64,000 bases of DNA, taken from the NCBI GenBank assembly GCA_021775315.1, contig JAJFIC010000034.1:17520-81519 (forward strand). Reading direction: 5' to 3'. Shown here one piece after another: positions 54,510-63,917 of this stretch. The translations under genes and the position numbers were made by a program. The notes under the pieces are model-generated. The model was not told the origin of the DNA. It worked only from the letters and a program-made list of their open reading frames with translations, and made no database searches. The DNA is from Paracoccaceae bacterium. GTDB taxonomy: Bacteria; Pseudomonadota; Alphaproteobacteria; Rhodobacterales; Rhodobacteraceae. Position 1 is the stretch's first letter. Each line of letters begins with the position of its first letter.

Positions 54510-56633
54510 ATGGCTGACCGTAACGAAATCCGCGATACCTTTTTTCTGGAATGCGAGGAATTGCTGGAAGCGCTTGACGACGGTCTGCGGGAAATTGATG
54601 GGCTGATATCCACCGAAAATCAGGACCCGGAGACCGTTAACGCGGTGTTCAGGGCGGTCCACTCCATCAAAGGTGGCGCAGGCGCGTTTGGTCTGGAAGA
54701 CCTGGTTGAGTTTGCGCATGGCTTTGAAACAGCGTTGGATTTTTTGCGATCCGGCAAACTGGTGGCTAATGCGGAAATGTTGCGGGTGTTCTACCGCGCC
54801 AACGACCGATTGCTCGATCTGGTTGGTGCCGCCCGCGATGGCGAAATTCTTGATCCGGCAGAAAGTTCAGATGTGTTGGCAGCACTTGAGACCATGACCG
54901 CCGAGATAACGAAGGACATGCCCAGCGACACCCCCATTTCCTTTGAACCCATGAGCCTTGATTTCGATTTCGAGGCAGTGGTGACAGCGGACGCGCCGGG
55001 CGATCACACAAACTATCGTATCCGCTTAACCCCCAAAACCGCGCTTTACATTCATGGCAACGATCCGGCGCATGTGATCCGCGCCCTGCGTGATCTTGGT
55101 CAGGTGAGGGTCGCCATTGATCCCACCACAATACCGTCATTCAAGGATTGTACGGCAGGCCAGACCCACATCACCTGGGATATGAATTTTGAGACGGAGG
55201 AGCCTGAACACGTCCTCTTTGAAGTGTTCGATTTTGTCGAAAGCGACTGTGTGTTGCAGATTGAACCGGTGGATGCGGCCCCAGATGCCATCCAGTTGGC
55301 CTCGTCAGCGCAAGATCTGGAGAAAGAGCCACCTGCAGAGCCCGTAAATCCAGATGATTCCGCAGCGGTTTCCCTATCGTTAGTGCCGCCCGCAGCGAAA
55401 CCGGCATCGTCTGTCGCCGCCCCTAAACGCGCCACCGTCCGGGTCGATCTTGAACGTGTTGATCGCCTGATAAACGTCGTCGGTGAGCTTGTCATCAATC
55501 AGGCGATGCTGGCGCAATGTGCCGAAAACGCCGGTATCACCTCGCGCGATGTGTTCGCTACGGGTCTAGAGGAATTCAAGCAACTGTCCCGCGAAATTCA
55601 GGAAAGCGTCATGGCAATCCGGGCGCAACCGGTCAAGTCCCTGTTCCAGCGCATGGCAAGGATCGTCCGCGAAGCATCTGCCAGCACCGGGAAATCCGTT
55701 CGCTTGGTGACAGAAGGCGAGGCTACTGAAGTTGATAAAACCGTAGTCGAAAAACTGGCCGACCCGCTGACCCATATGGTACGCAATGCTGTTGATCATG
55801 GCCTTGAACTGACGGTCCCGCGCCAAGCCACCGGAAAACCCGAAACCGGTACGGTAACGTTATCGGCGGCGCATAGATCCGGGCGGGTGATTATCGAAAT
55901 TTCGGACGATGGCCAAGGAATTGACCGCGATAAAGTGCGTCAGATCGCCTTTGAAAAAGATTTGATTCCTGAAGGTGCGGAACTGACCGACAGCGAAATT
56001 GACAATCTGCTTTTCTTGCCGGGCTTTTCAACAGCAGATCAAGTGTCCAACCTGTCCGGCCGTGGTGTTGGAATGGACGTGGTGAAAAGTGCGATCCACA
56101 CTTTAGGAGGTCGGGTATCAATCAGCTCAGTGCCCGGACAAGGGTCGACTTTTACCATCAGCCTGCCCCTGACCCTGGCCGTTCTGGAAGGAATGGTCGT
56201 GGATGTGGCCGGCGAAACCATGGTCATTCCGCTGTCGGCAATTCTGGAAACCCTGCGACCGGGCCATGACGCCGTCCACACGCTCGGAACTGGCGATCAG
56301 GTTGTTAGTATCCGGGGAACGATCGTACCGATCGTGGATCTGGCAGCCGCCTTTGGCCTCAGGTCCGCCGAAACATATGACGCAGCGCGCGTGCTATTGC
56401 TGGTCGAAACCGAGGGCAATCAGATCTGCGCGCTGGTCGTTGACCGAATTTTTGATCAGCGACAAGTTGTTATCAAGGGGCTGGAAGACAATTATGGTCA
56501 CGTTGCCGGTGTCGTCGCAGCCACTATTCTCGGCGACGGTCAAATCGCATTGATTGTGGATCCTGATACAGTTTTTGAAAACCTCCAACCAATACAGATC
56601 GCCCCCGAGCGGCTGTATGCATCTGAAGGGTGA
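54510..56633 (+). CDS. cheA: Chemotaxis sensor histidine kinase CheA
   Basis: 707 residues. The N-terminal Hpt domain has the phospho-accepting His in FRAVHSIKGGAGAFGLEDLVEF (near residue 50). A long intermediate region (about 150-310) holds the response-regulator docking part and a Pro/Ala-rich linker. The dimerisation helices (VDRLINVVGELVINQAML) follow. The HATPase has MVRNAVDHGLE, EISDDGQGIDRDK and GRGVGMDVVKS, and the C-terminal CheW-like domain ends the protein. It phosphorylates the CheY proteins. cheW begins 4 bp after its stop. Confidence 0.95.
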   Translation: MADRNEIRDTFFLECEELLEALDDGLREIDGLISTENQDPETVNAVFRAVHSIKGGAGAFGLEDLVEFAHGFETALDFLRSGKLVANAEMLRVFYRANDRLLDLVGAARDGEILDPAESSDVLAALETMTAEITKDMPSDTPISFEPMSLDFDFEAVVTADAPGDHTNYRIRLTPKTALYIHGNDPAHVIRALRDLGQVRVAIDPTTIPSFKDCTAGQTHITWDMNFETEEPEHVLFEVFDFVESDCVLQIEPVDAAPDAIQLASSAQDLEKEPPAEPVNPDDSAAVSLSLVPPAAKPASSVAAPKRATVRVDLERVDRLINVVGELVINQAMLAQCAENAGITSRDVFATGLEEFKQLSREIQESVMAIRAQPVKSLFQRMARIVREASASTGKSVRLVTEGEATEVDKTVVEKLADPLTHMVRNAVDHGLELTVPRQATGKPETGTVTLSAAHRSGRVIIEISDDGQGIDRDKVRQIAFEKDLIPEGAELTDSEIDNLLFLPGFSTADQVSNLSGRGVGMDVVKSAIHTLGGRVSISSVPGQGSTFTISLPLTLAVLEGMVVDVAGETMVIPLSAILETLRPGHDAVHTLGTGDQVVSIRGTIVPIVDLAAAFGLRSAETYDAARVLLLVETEGNQICALVVDRIFDQRQVVIKGLEDNYGHVAGVVAATILGDGQIALIVDPDTVFENLQPIQIAPERLYASEG

Positions 56634-56637
56634 CAAG

Positions 56638-57105
56638 ATGGTAATCGAGCTTTCAGGCCCGCAGCACATTCAAAATAAAGAGTTTGTCGCTTTTCGGACC
56701 GCCGAACAGGATTTCTGTGTCGACATCATGACGATCCGGGAAATTCGCAGCTGGACCCGCATAACATCCCTGCCGCATGCGCCAGCCTTTGTGCTGGGTG
56801 TCATTAATCTACGCGGCTCAGTCGTTCCCATCGTCGATTTCTCGGCTCGCCTGGGGCTGCCGGCGCTGGAACACGAGGCGCGAAATGTAATCATTATTGC
56901 GGTCATCAATCACCGAATAGTCGGGCTTCTGGTTGAATCGGTGTCTGATATTATCGGCGTCGACCCGGAAACGATTCAGGCAACGCCCGACGTCGCATCC
57001 GACACGACCAGAAATTTTGTGGCTGGGATTATAACCATTGGCGACCGATTGGTGCGCCAGATTGATCTGGAAAACTTCATTCCCGACACTGACAGCAGAA
57101 TGTGA
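56638..57105 (+). CDS. cheW: Chemotaxis coupling protein CheW
   Basis: 155 residues from ATG 56638 behind AAGGGTGACA. The SH3-like CheW fold is visible from FVAFRTAEQDFCVDIMTIREI, through ITSLPHAPAFVLGVINLRGSVVPIVDFSARLGLP (the conserved INLRG-x-V-x-P-I-D core), to GLLVESVSDII. It couples receptors to CheA. It lies between cheA and cheR. Confidence 0.95.
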   Translation: MVIELSGPQHIQNKEFVAFRTAEQDFCVDIMTIREIRSWTRITSLPHAPAFVLGVINLRGSVVPIVDFSARLGLPALEHEARNVIIIAVINHRIVGLLVESVSDIIGVDPETIQATPDVASDTTRNFVAGIITIGDRLVRQIDLENFIPDTDSRM

Positions 57106-57112
57106 CCGGCGC

Positions 57113-58009
57113 ATGCCTGAACGCGCGAAAAATTTGGCGGAATTCCCGTTCACAAACAGCGATTTTCGATACATTGCAGAAATTGCCTATCAGGAATCAG
57201 GGCTAAGCCTGCCTGACGCAAAGTCGCAACTGGTCTATACACGTCTCGTGAAGCGCCTGCGGGAAAACGGCCTGTCCAGTTTTCGTGAGTATTGCGATTT
57301 GGTGCGCAGCCCGTCAGGAAGTACCGAACGACAGGTCATGGTTGCTGCACTTACCACCAATGTGACGCGTTTCAGGCGCGAGGCGCATCACGCAAGCCAT
57401 TTTCGCAAGAATGTCCTGCCCGGCCTGATGAAGCGGGCCGAAAAAGGTGAGCGGATTCGCCTGTGGTCAGCAGCTTGCGCAACCGGACAGGAAGCCTATG
57501 AAATCGCATTTGAAATTTTGGACCTCAGCGCCAATGCCAGTGATCTGGATGTTAAAGTTCTGGCCACGGATATCGATCCGATATCTCTGAAATTTGCACA
57601 AGCCGGCATTTACAACCATGCCGCGATCAAGGGTCTCCCCGTCGAGTTTACCGAAAACAATTTTCGTGAAATTGAGGGTCGGAATGGATACTTGGAGGTG
57701 TCGAGTGCCGCCCGGAAACTAGTAACGTTTCGCGTGCTGAATTTAATACGGCCTTGGCCCATGCGCGGGCCGTTTGACGTTGTGTTCTGTCGGAATGTTG
57801 CGATCTATTTTGATCAGAAAACTCAACACGGGCTGTGGAGCCGTCTTGCTGAGGTGATTTCACCTGATGGCGTCCTTTATATCGGGCATTCCGAAAGGTT
57901 GTCGGGGCGGTCCGAAAAGGCCTTTGCCGCCGATGGTGTAACGACATTCCGGCGGACGCTTGCCAATAGTGCGCGCCCAGGCAAAATCAATGAAACCAAC
58001 CCGATCTAG
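57113..58009 (+). CDS. cheR: Chemotaxis protein methyltransferase CheR
   Basis: 298 residues from ATG 57113. It has the N-terminal all-helical CheR domain (IAEIAYQESGLSLPDAKSQLVYTRLVKRLR), then the SAM-binding domain with RIRLWSAACATGQEAYEIA, KVLATDIDP and FDVVFCRNVAIYFD. It ends in VLYIGHSERLSG. It methylates receptor Glu residues. The cognate methylesterase CheB is not found in this window. An in-frame upstream ATG at 57038 would overlap cheW extensively. Confidence 0.95.
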   Translation: MPERAKNLAEFPFTNSDFRYIAEIAYQESGLSLPDAKSQLVYTRLVKRLRENGLSSFREYCDLVRSPSGSTERQVMVAALTTNVTRFRREAHHASHFRKNVLPGLMKRAEKGERIRLWSAACATGQEAYEIAFEILDLSANASDLDVKVLATDIDPISLKFAQAGIYNHAAIKGLPVEFTENNFREIEGRNGYLEVSSAARKLVTFRVLNLIRPWPMRGPFDVVFCRNVAIYFDQKTQHGLWSRLAEVISPDGVLYIGHSERLSGRSEKAFAADGVTTFRRTLANSARPGKINETNPI

Positions 58010-58026
58010 TTTGAAAGGACCTGAAG

Positions 58027-58413
58027 ATGACTCTCAGGAGCAAAATTCGAGTGATGGTCGTCGACGACACGTCTGTCAGCCGCGCCCTGATCACACAAGC
58101 TCTGGATGAAATGGGTGTGGCCAATGTTGGGGTTTGCAATGACGGTCTTCATGCCCTCAGGGCTATTACGGCCAGTCCGGTGCATTTGGTGATCTCTGAC
58201 TACAACATGCCAGGAATGGATGGACTAGGCCTGCTAGAAGGTTTGCGAAAAAATGCATCAACACAAAGGATTGGCTTCATACTGATTACAGGCTCAACAA
58301 GCAACGATTTGATACAGCGCGGTAAACATCTAGGCATGAATAATTTCATCAAAAAACCGTTTTCAACCCAGCAATTGAAAAGCTGTATTGAGGCAGTAGT
58401 GGGGCGATTGTGA
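58027..58413 (+). CDS. Second CheY-like response regulator
   Basis: 128-residue single receiver domain: MVVDDTSVSRALI (acidic pair), LVISDYNMPGMDGLG (phospho-acceptor Asp), ILITGSTSND (switch Thr) and FIKKPFSTQQLKSCIE (Lys). It differs clearly from the CheY at 54135 and could serve as a phosphate sink or control a different output. The next gene overlaps its stop by 4 bp (GTGA), suggesting a functional pair. Confidence 0.88.
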   Translation: MTLRSKIRVMVVDDTSVSRALITQALDEMGVANVGVCNDGLHALRAITASPVHLVISDYNMPGMDGLGLLEGLRKNASTQRIGFILITGSTSNDLIQRGKHLGMNNFIKKPFSTQQLKSCIEAVVGRL

Positions 58414-58787
58414 AACACGACCCTAGTCCTGTGCGGGGACACTTGCCGCTGTCCGAGCTTTTGCGGAATATGTCGGCTGCACTTGGCGATATGCATCATC
58501 TTGCGCTGGAACTTGAAAGCTCTCCCGCCGAGGTTCCTTCGAATCGCCTACGGCAGACTGAAACGCCGGTTTATTCCGGGCAGGTTTTGGATTTACTGGT
58601 TCAAAAGATTGCTGACATTGCGCGTTTCACAGAATCTATCGCGGATCAGTTGCCTGCCAGTCTAGAGGTTGATGTAGCCGAGTCTTTCCGTAAAATGCAT
58701 CTCAGGGATTTGGTTACGGCTTTGAGTTTTGGCCCAGTTTCCAAAGGCCCAGCAAGCGATGGTAAAATTGAATTTTTTGATCATTAA
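58410..58787 (+). CDS. Unrecognised 125-residue protein of the chemotaxis cluster
   Basis: It starts with GTG overlapping the upstream receiver gene stop. The protein is mostly helical by eye (LPLSELLRNMSAALGDMHHLALELE; YSGQVLDLLVQKIADIARFTESIADQL) and ends GKIEFFDH. I do not recognise a family. Translational coupling to a CheY suggests it binds or dephosphorylates that protein, by analogy to CheZ-like helical partners, but no CheZ active-site motif is visible. Confidence 0.6.
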   Translation: MKHDPSPVRGHLPLSELLRNMSAALGDMHHLALELESSPAEVPSNRLRQTETPVYSGQVLDLLVQKIADIARFTESIADQLPASLEVDVAESFRKMHLRDLVTALSFGPVSKGPASDGKIEFFDH

Positions 58788-58894
58788 ATTCGAAAGATTG
58801 ACCACGAAGAACCCGCCACTGCTGCCCTGAAACTGAGCTGTTTCGAAAGCTGACGTCAATCACCTTCTGTTCATTCTACGACTGCATGAAGTGT

Positions 58895-59479
58895 TCAAAA
58901 AAATGTCACGTCGGTATCTGTTTGTAGGTCGTTTGGTTTTTTGTGGATCAAAGTGGTGACAACTGAGCTTTCGTCGCTCAAAAGCATTTGCTGAGCTCGT
59001 CCGGTCGTTGGCCAGAAGCGTAGCTTTCTGGCATGCGTTCCCCCAAGACTTTCAGCTAGGCACGGAATTTTTTCGGCTGACAGGAATTGGCGGGCGAACC
59101 GGGCATTGTCGTCCCCGATGGAGCCAAAAGCGCCGTACATACGGGCGCCGCCAAAAAGTTTTGCTTCCAGGCGATTGCGTTCAGCACCCAGTTTCAGAAG
59201 TCCGTTAATCAGCAATTCCATAGAATGCACACCATATCTGGAGTGAACGACGCCTTCTGTTTCGCCTTCAGCAAGCAAAAAATGGTTCACGCCGCCGATT
59301 TTTTTAACCGGATCCCACATACAAGTCGCGACGCAAGAGCCCAACACAGTCGAGATTAGATCGTCACTTCTTCGGGAAATCCTGAACTCACCCTGCGCCA
59401 CGTGAATCACATTATTAATGTGATCTGCGCCCGTTGTTGTTTCAGGAGGAGGAATCTCTGATGGGATGGGGCTTGGCAT
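58895..59479 (-). CDS. cheD: Chemoreceptor glutamine deamidase CheD
   Basis: 194 residues from ATG 59479. The catalytic Cys is in STVLGSCVATCMWDP, the His in GGVNHFLLAEG and the Thr/Ser region in YGVHSMELLINGLLKLGA. KLFGGARMYGAF and a GGTHARKLRFWPTTGRA segment follow, all CheD features. CheD deamidates Gln to Glu on receptors. The gene lies 13 bp after the MCP stop in the same direction. A longer frame upstream would overlap the MCP gene. Confidence 0.93.
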   Translation of the reverse strand: MPSPIPSEIPPPETTTGADHINNVIHVAQGEFRISRRSDDLISTVLGSCVATCMWDPVKKIGGVNHFLLAEGETEGVVHSRYGVHSMELLINGLLKLGAERNRLEAKLFGGARMYGAFGSIGDDNARFARQFLSAEKIPCLAESLGGTHARKLRFWPTTGRAQQMLLSDESSVVTTLIHKKPNDLQTDTDVTFF

Positions 59480-59492
59480 AGTTGTTTGCACT

Positions 59493-62060
59493 TTAGAAAT
59501 TCTCCCAACCATTAGCGGCCACCGCAGGCTCGGCGTGGGTTTCCCCGCCTTTTGTCGATGGAGTGCCTTGACCTCGATGTTGTTGTTGCGAGGTGGCTGG
59601 ATTGCGAAGTTGAACCACCCTTTGCCCACTTTTTGAGCGCGGCGTTTTGAAGCGGTCCACCGTTTCAGCCAACTCAGTTGCGTCGTTGTTCAATGCGTGA
59701 CTGGCCGCTGTCGTTTCTTCGAACCGTGCGGCGTTTTGCTGGGTGGATCGGTCAAGGCTTGTGACGGCGGCGTTGATTTCATCTAGTCCTGTTGATTGCT
59801 GGTGTGCTGATTCTGCGATGCTGGACACATGCCGCGAAATTTCAGACACGGACTGCACGATTTCTTTCAGGGCGTTGCCCGTCTGATCCACAAGATCGAC
59901 ACCGTGTTTTACCTGCTTTCCGCTTTCGGCGATTAGGCCGTTGATTTCCCGTGCTGCGTCCGATGAACGTTGCGCCAAGGCGCGGACTTCGGATGCCACA
60001 ACAGCAAACCCACGCCCTGCGTCGCCAGCGCGGGCTGCTTCGACACCTGCATTCAGGGCCAGAAGATTGGTTTGAAAGGCAATGTCTTCGATAACGTTGA
60101 TAATGTTAGTTATTTTATCTGAGGATTCCGCGATTCCGTCCATTGCCAGCACGGTGTTTTTGATGACATCGCCGCCATGCTGAGCTTTGATTTTTGCGTC
60201 TTCAACAATCGAGTCCGCCTGCGCAGCACCTTCCGCCGCAACTTTGACCGATTTGGTTAACTGGTCCAGCGACAGGGCGGTTTCCTCAAGGGTAGCCGCG
60301 GTGTCTTCGGTTTTTCGAGATAACGTATCGGCTGTATTGCTGATTTCGGCGGTTTCATTGCGTATACTTTCAGCGTTTTCAACCACAGCCATCATGGTAT
60401 TGGCTAGGCTCTCGACCGTTCGATTGAAATCGGCGCGCAAGCCTTCGTAGTCATTGCCAAAGGGCGCATCGATGCTGATTGTTAGATCACCCAAACTTAG
60501 TTCGTTGAGACCTACACGCAGAGCCTCGACGACCGATTTCTGCTCTTCGGTCATTTTGTGGCGCTCCGCCTGCGCGGTTTTCACCGTTTGATGGGCTTCG
60601 GTGATGTCTTGACTGATGAAAACCAGGCGCACGGGGGTGCCGTCGTGATCTTTTACACAAGTAAAGCCGCCGTCGAGGATCGTATCGTTGCCAAGACCGG
60701 AAAGAAGCCGAAACTTGCCAAACTCAACACCGTTTTTTGCCGCCTGTTTCTGGATTTTCTCAAAACTTGAACCAACGTCAGAGAGTGGTCCGATGATCGA
60801 AGAAAAATGACTACCGATCAGCTGTTCTTCGGTTGAGTCCGCGAAGCGCGCGAATTGTGCGTTGGCAGACAGGAAGTTACCCTGCATGTCGAATTCCGCT
60901 TTGACCTGGTCACGATCGATTGAGTCCAGAATTGCTTTGCTTAGCCATGCTTCGGTGATGTCATTCCATTCAATGACAATACCCTGTCGGTCGTTGGTTT
61001 CGTTCATCACCAGGTTACACACCAGGGACAACCGAGATTGGCCAAACTCAACGTTTGTCGAAAATGGAAACGTGTCACGCTCAGAAAACTGACTACGTAA
61101 TTGACCGGCATCCGGCAGGAAATCGTCCATGGGCATTCCGATCACGTCCGCCATTTCCAGGTCGGTTTTTCCGATTGGCAGGTGGCTTGCGAGTGTGTTC
61201 AACAGCCGCAGCATCCCCGGATTGATGTATTGGACGGAAAATTCGTTGTTCAGGATCATCATTGGCGCGGAAGAGCCTTGGAAAGCGGCGCCTTTGAAAG
61301 CATTTTCAGCTTTTGCGACGGCCCCGTTTGTCAGGGCTGCCTTATAGGATTTCAATGCCTTCCAGACGGCCCCGATTTCGTCGGGTCGCTGGGTTTCTGA
61401 AAGCGCGACCTCATGATTTCCTTTGCCGAGTTCTGCCAGCGCATCGGCGATGCGTTTTAGTGGCAGAGAAATCCAGGCCCTGAAAATGAAACTGGCCAGC
61501 AAAAGTGTCAGCACAAATACAATCCCCGCAATTGTGACCTGCTCAATATAGGTAGCGTGGAACTTCATCAAAATAGGCTCGGGCGTCCACAGCATGGCAA
61601 CCGCCCCGATAAGTTTTCGATCCGCACCAAACCGAGACGGAGAGGCAAAAATGTACCCGTTTTGTGATCGCAAGGCCTCGCCCTGTTCCAACGCTTGCGC
61701 TGCCAGCGCACGCATTTCGTCGCCAATTTCGTCCGGTGCGCCGATAGACCCAACCAGGTTTCCTTCAAGATTGATCGCCAGGACGCGCAATGCTTCGTCT
61801 TCGGACACTTCAAGGGCTTCGTCGAATAGGGCCATATTGTTTTCGACATTCGCGAACTTTATTGATCCTGATGCCTGATCCGCCAGGAAATGTGTTACCT
61901 CGTTCGCGCGGGTTTCAAAAATATCGAGCGTAAAGGCCCTGAACTTGTCATGGGTTTGCGAAGTCAGAGCGAAAATCGCAAGGGCCGTACAAACAGCGCT
62001 GATCGCAGTGATCGTCAAGAACAGGGACCGGCCAAGGCCGATGCGATGCATAAGGTTCAT
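59493..62060 (-). CDS. Methyl-accepting chemotaxis protein with PAS domains and CheR-tether-like tail
   Basis: 855 residues from ATG 62060 (a TTG at 62081 and ATG at 62051 are alternatives). A membrane segment lies near residues 10-30, then a periplasmic sensor of ~150 residues, a second membrane segment ([17 protein letters not shown]), a HAMP, and two PAS-like domains. A second HAMP-like element leads into the signalling domain with the hairpin tip [43 protein letters not shown]. The C-terminus ends GWENF, resembling the NWETF-type pentapeptide that tethers CheR. A secreted PDC-like protein is encoded next to it. Confidence 0.9.
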   Translation of the reverse strand: MNLMHRIGLGRSLFLTITAISAVCTALAIFALTSQTHDKFRAFTLDIFETRANEVTHFLADQASGSIKFANVENNMALFDEALEVSEDEALRVLAINLEGNLVGSIGAPDEIGDEMRALAAQALEQGEALRSQNGYIFASPSRFGADRKLIGAVAMLWTPEPILMKFHATYIEQVTIAGIVFVLTLLLASFIFRAWISLPLKRIADALAELGKGNHEVALSETQRPDEIGAVWKALKSYKAALTNGAVAKAENAFKGAAFQGSSAPMMILNNEFSVQYINPGMLRLLNTLASHLPIGKTDLEMADVIGMPMDDFLPDAGQLRSQFSERDTFPFSTNVEFGQSRLSLVCNLVMNETNDRQGIVIEWNDITEAWLSKAILDSIDRDQVKAEFDMQGNFLSANAQFARFADSTEEQLIGSHFSSIIGPLSDVGSSFEKIQKQAAKNGVEFGKFRLLSGLGNDTILDGGFTCVKDHDGTPVRLVFISQDITEAHQTVKTAQAERHKMTEEQKSVVEALRVGLNELSLGDLTISIDAPFGNDYEGLRADFNRTVESLANTMMAVVENAESIRNETAEISNTADTLSRKTEDTAATLEETALSLDQLTKSVKVAAEGAAQADSIVEDAKIKAQHGGDVIKNTVLAMDGIAESSDKITNIINVIEDIAFQTNLLALNAGVEAARAGDAGRGFAVVASEVRALAQRSSDAAREINGLIAESGKQVKHGVDLVDQTGNALKEIVQSVSEISRHVSSIAESAHQQSTGLDEINAAVTSLDRSTQQNAARFEETTAASHALNNDATELAETVDRFKTPRSKSGQRVVQLRNPATSQQQHRGQGTPSTKGGETHAEPAVAANGWENF

Positions 62061-62117
62061 TTGCGTGGCTTTCGATGACAAAAGGGGATCGCGGCCGCAA
62101 TTGGCCCGCTAGTTTGA

Positions 62118-62684
62118 TCAGAGCGATTCAGCGTTCAGACCAACCGTGATGGCGCCAATGGGCAAGCCAGTGTCCGGATCAACAATTACAACCGACGCCT
62201 GCCCCTGATAACTTTGACTGGATTCGTCAAATTCGATTGACCCCAGATGCACGGCACCGACGCCTTTACCAAAGGTTTCGGTAAACTTTGCCTCGTCGCC
62301 TTGCCAGTAATCCGACGTCACACTGCTGGTCGCGACGTTAAGCCCATGCGCGTCGACAACGAAAACTTCAGTGATTTGGCCCCCGGCTTCGGCCACTTTC
62401 TGGCGCAGAAAATCCGCCGCTTCATTGGCAAGCGCCATTTTAATGGTCGGGGTATCAGATGTACCAACCTCAGCCCGCCAAGCAGCGTCAAGATTGTCGA
62501 TTTGCGCCTGCGTTATGGTCAGGTTCTTTCGGTTTTGCGCGCGAATAGCGTCAATGATGACGTCGCTGGACTGCCACGTTGCGACCTGATCGGTTAGGTA
62601 GGTTCGCATCGCCGGTTCATATTCGTTCGCGCTGGCGACGCTGGCTATCAAGGCAATTGGTAATGTCAGAATGCGCAATTTCAT
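62118..62684 (-). CDS. Secreted PDC/Cache-like periplasmic sensor protein
   Basis: 188 residues from ATG 62684 behind CGGAGAAAAC. It has an N-terminal signal peptide (KLRILTLPIALIASVASA, cleavage expected near residue 20). The mature part has the Cache/PDC pattern EVFVVDAHGLNVATSSVTSDYWQGDEAKF and a C-terminal IVDPDTGLPIGAITVGLN strand pair. There is no membrane anchor or output domain, so it may be a soluble ligand-binding partner of the MCP encoded 57 bp downstream. The function is inferred. Confidence 0.7.
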   Translation of the reverse strand: MKLRILTLPIALIASVASANEYEPAMRTYLTDQVATWQSSDVIIDAIRAQNRKNLTITQAQIDNLDAAWRAEVGTSDTPTIKMALANEAADFLRQKVAEAGGQITEVFVVDAHGLNVATSSVTSDYWQGDEAKFTETFGKGVGAVHLGSIEFDESSQSYQGQASVVIVDPDTGLPIGAITVGLNAESL

Positions 62685-63103
62685 AGTTTTCTCCGTTCCG
62701 GAAGTGGCGGCTGCCCGTTTTGGGGCTACTGAACCTGAAACTATGGGCAAACCTCTTTCAAAAACGTGAACGCCGGTTAGACGCAACAAAACGGACGACC
62801 CACGGGCCGCCCGCCTTTGTTGACCCTGCAATTATTGCGTGGTGTATTCTTTCAAGCAGAAAGAATCTGAATTGGCAAAAAGCTGGCGCCTTTGGCCGGA
62901 ATCGATTGCGAGATGGAGTTGGCAACCAGGTGGGGTCTGGTCCTCGCAGCTAACGGGTACTTTCCAATATACAGTTCAGGATATCATCGAATTCGGCGAA
63001 TTTCTTTGACAAGTTGTGCAAAGCTATGAGTGTATGTCGTTGATATTAATGATAAAAGTGACTTGTTCGGAAATTTGAACACTTTCTGCGGGGTGGCGCA
63101 GGT
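62685..63103. other. Gene-free stretch between the GST and PDC genes, with an inverted repeat
   Basis: No convincing coding region lies in these ~420 bp. It presumably holds the promoter of the PDC-MCP-cheD unit. A perfect 8-bp inverted repeat, ATTCTTTC (62846-62853) and GAAAGAAT (62859-62866) around 5 bp, is the one clear element and could be an operator or hairpin. Confidence 0.45.
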
Positions 63104-63886
63104 CTATTGGATTCCCGCAGAGTGCCATAGTTTTTTGCCGGCAATCTGGTATTTCTCGACAATGCGCGGCGGATGAAAAGCGGAAACTGCGCGCAAAAAG
63201 CTTGGGCGGAATTTCATCTCGTCTTGCCATTGCATCAGGTTCGGGCGATCCGAAAACATTGTATCAAATGTTAAAAGCTCCAACCGGTGAATGAATGGCA
63301 GCACACTGAAATCGGCCAGAGTCGGTTTCGCGCCGACAAGAAAGCGCGCCCTTTGCAGCGCATGATCCATTCTGGCGGTAAATGAGGTCACGACAGTCAG
63401 GGCGTCTTTGAATTCTACTGACGTAACACCTTGCGCCACGAGGGTTTCAAGTTTCTGACGCCGCTCGGGAAATGGAATACCCGCAAGTTTAGACGCGCAT
63501 TCTTGCGGTGACAACGCGCGCAGATTTTCGACTTTCAGCGCCATTGCGGTGATCGTGTTGATTGCAATATGCAGCTTTTGACTTTGCAACATCCAGCCCG
63601 CACATCTGGACCGGGCGTCGGTCGCGTAGGGCAGCAAGGGGTCTGCAATGCGTAAACTTTCGAGATATAGATTGATCTCGTTGGACTCCCCAATCACGCG
63701 ATCAGGCGTTTTCAGCGTCGGAACCGTGCCGTTGGCATTCAATTCAAGATAGGCCTTGGTGAATTGCTCGCCTTTTGCGAGATCCACTAAGACGCTGTCA
63801 TAGGCCAAGCCCTTTTCGGCCAGAACCAGCCTGACCTTTTGCGAACACACAGAAGTTTTAGAATGGAAAAGGGTCAAATTCATCAT
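63104..63886 (-). CDS. Glutathione S-transferase-like protein
   Basis: 260 residues from ATG 63886 behind GGGTGGAA (the second ATG at 63883 is equivalent). The N-terminal thioredoxin-like domain shows LTLFHSKTSVCSQKVRLVLAEKGLAY, where S/C residues occupy the catalytic position. GTVPTLKTPDRVIGESNEINLYLES follows, with the cis-Pro and the E-S pair that bind glutathione. The helical C-terminal domain contains RARFLVGAKPTLADFSVLPFIHRLELL. The substrate is unknown. It lies alone between the gene-free stretch and a truncated gene. Confidence 0.85.
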   Translation of the reverse strand: MMNLTLFHSKTSVCSQKVRLVLAEKGLAYDSVLVDLAKGEQFTKAYLELNANGTVPTLKTPDRVIGESNEINLYLESLRIADPLLPYATDARSRCAGWMLQSQKLHIAINTITAMALKVENLRALSPQECASKLAGIPFPERRQKLETLVAQGVTSVEFKDALTVVTSFTARMDHALQRARFLVGAKPTLADFSVLPFIHRLELLTFDTMFSDRPNLMQWQDEMKFRPSFLRAVSAFHPPRIVEKYQIAGKKLWHSAGIQ

Positions 63887-63917
63887 TTCCACCCTATCCC
63901 TTGCTGTTCTGCTTGGT

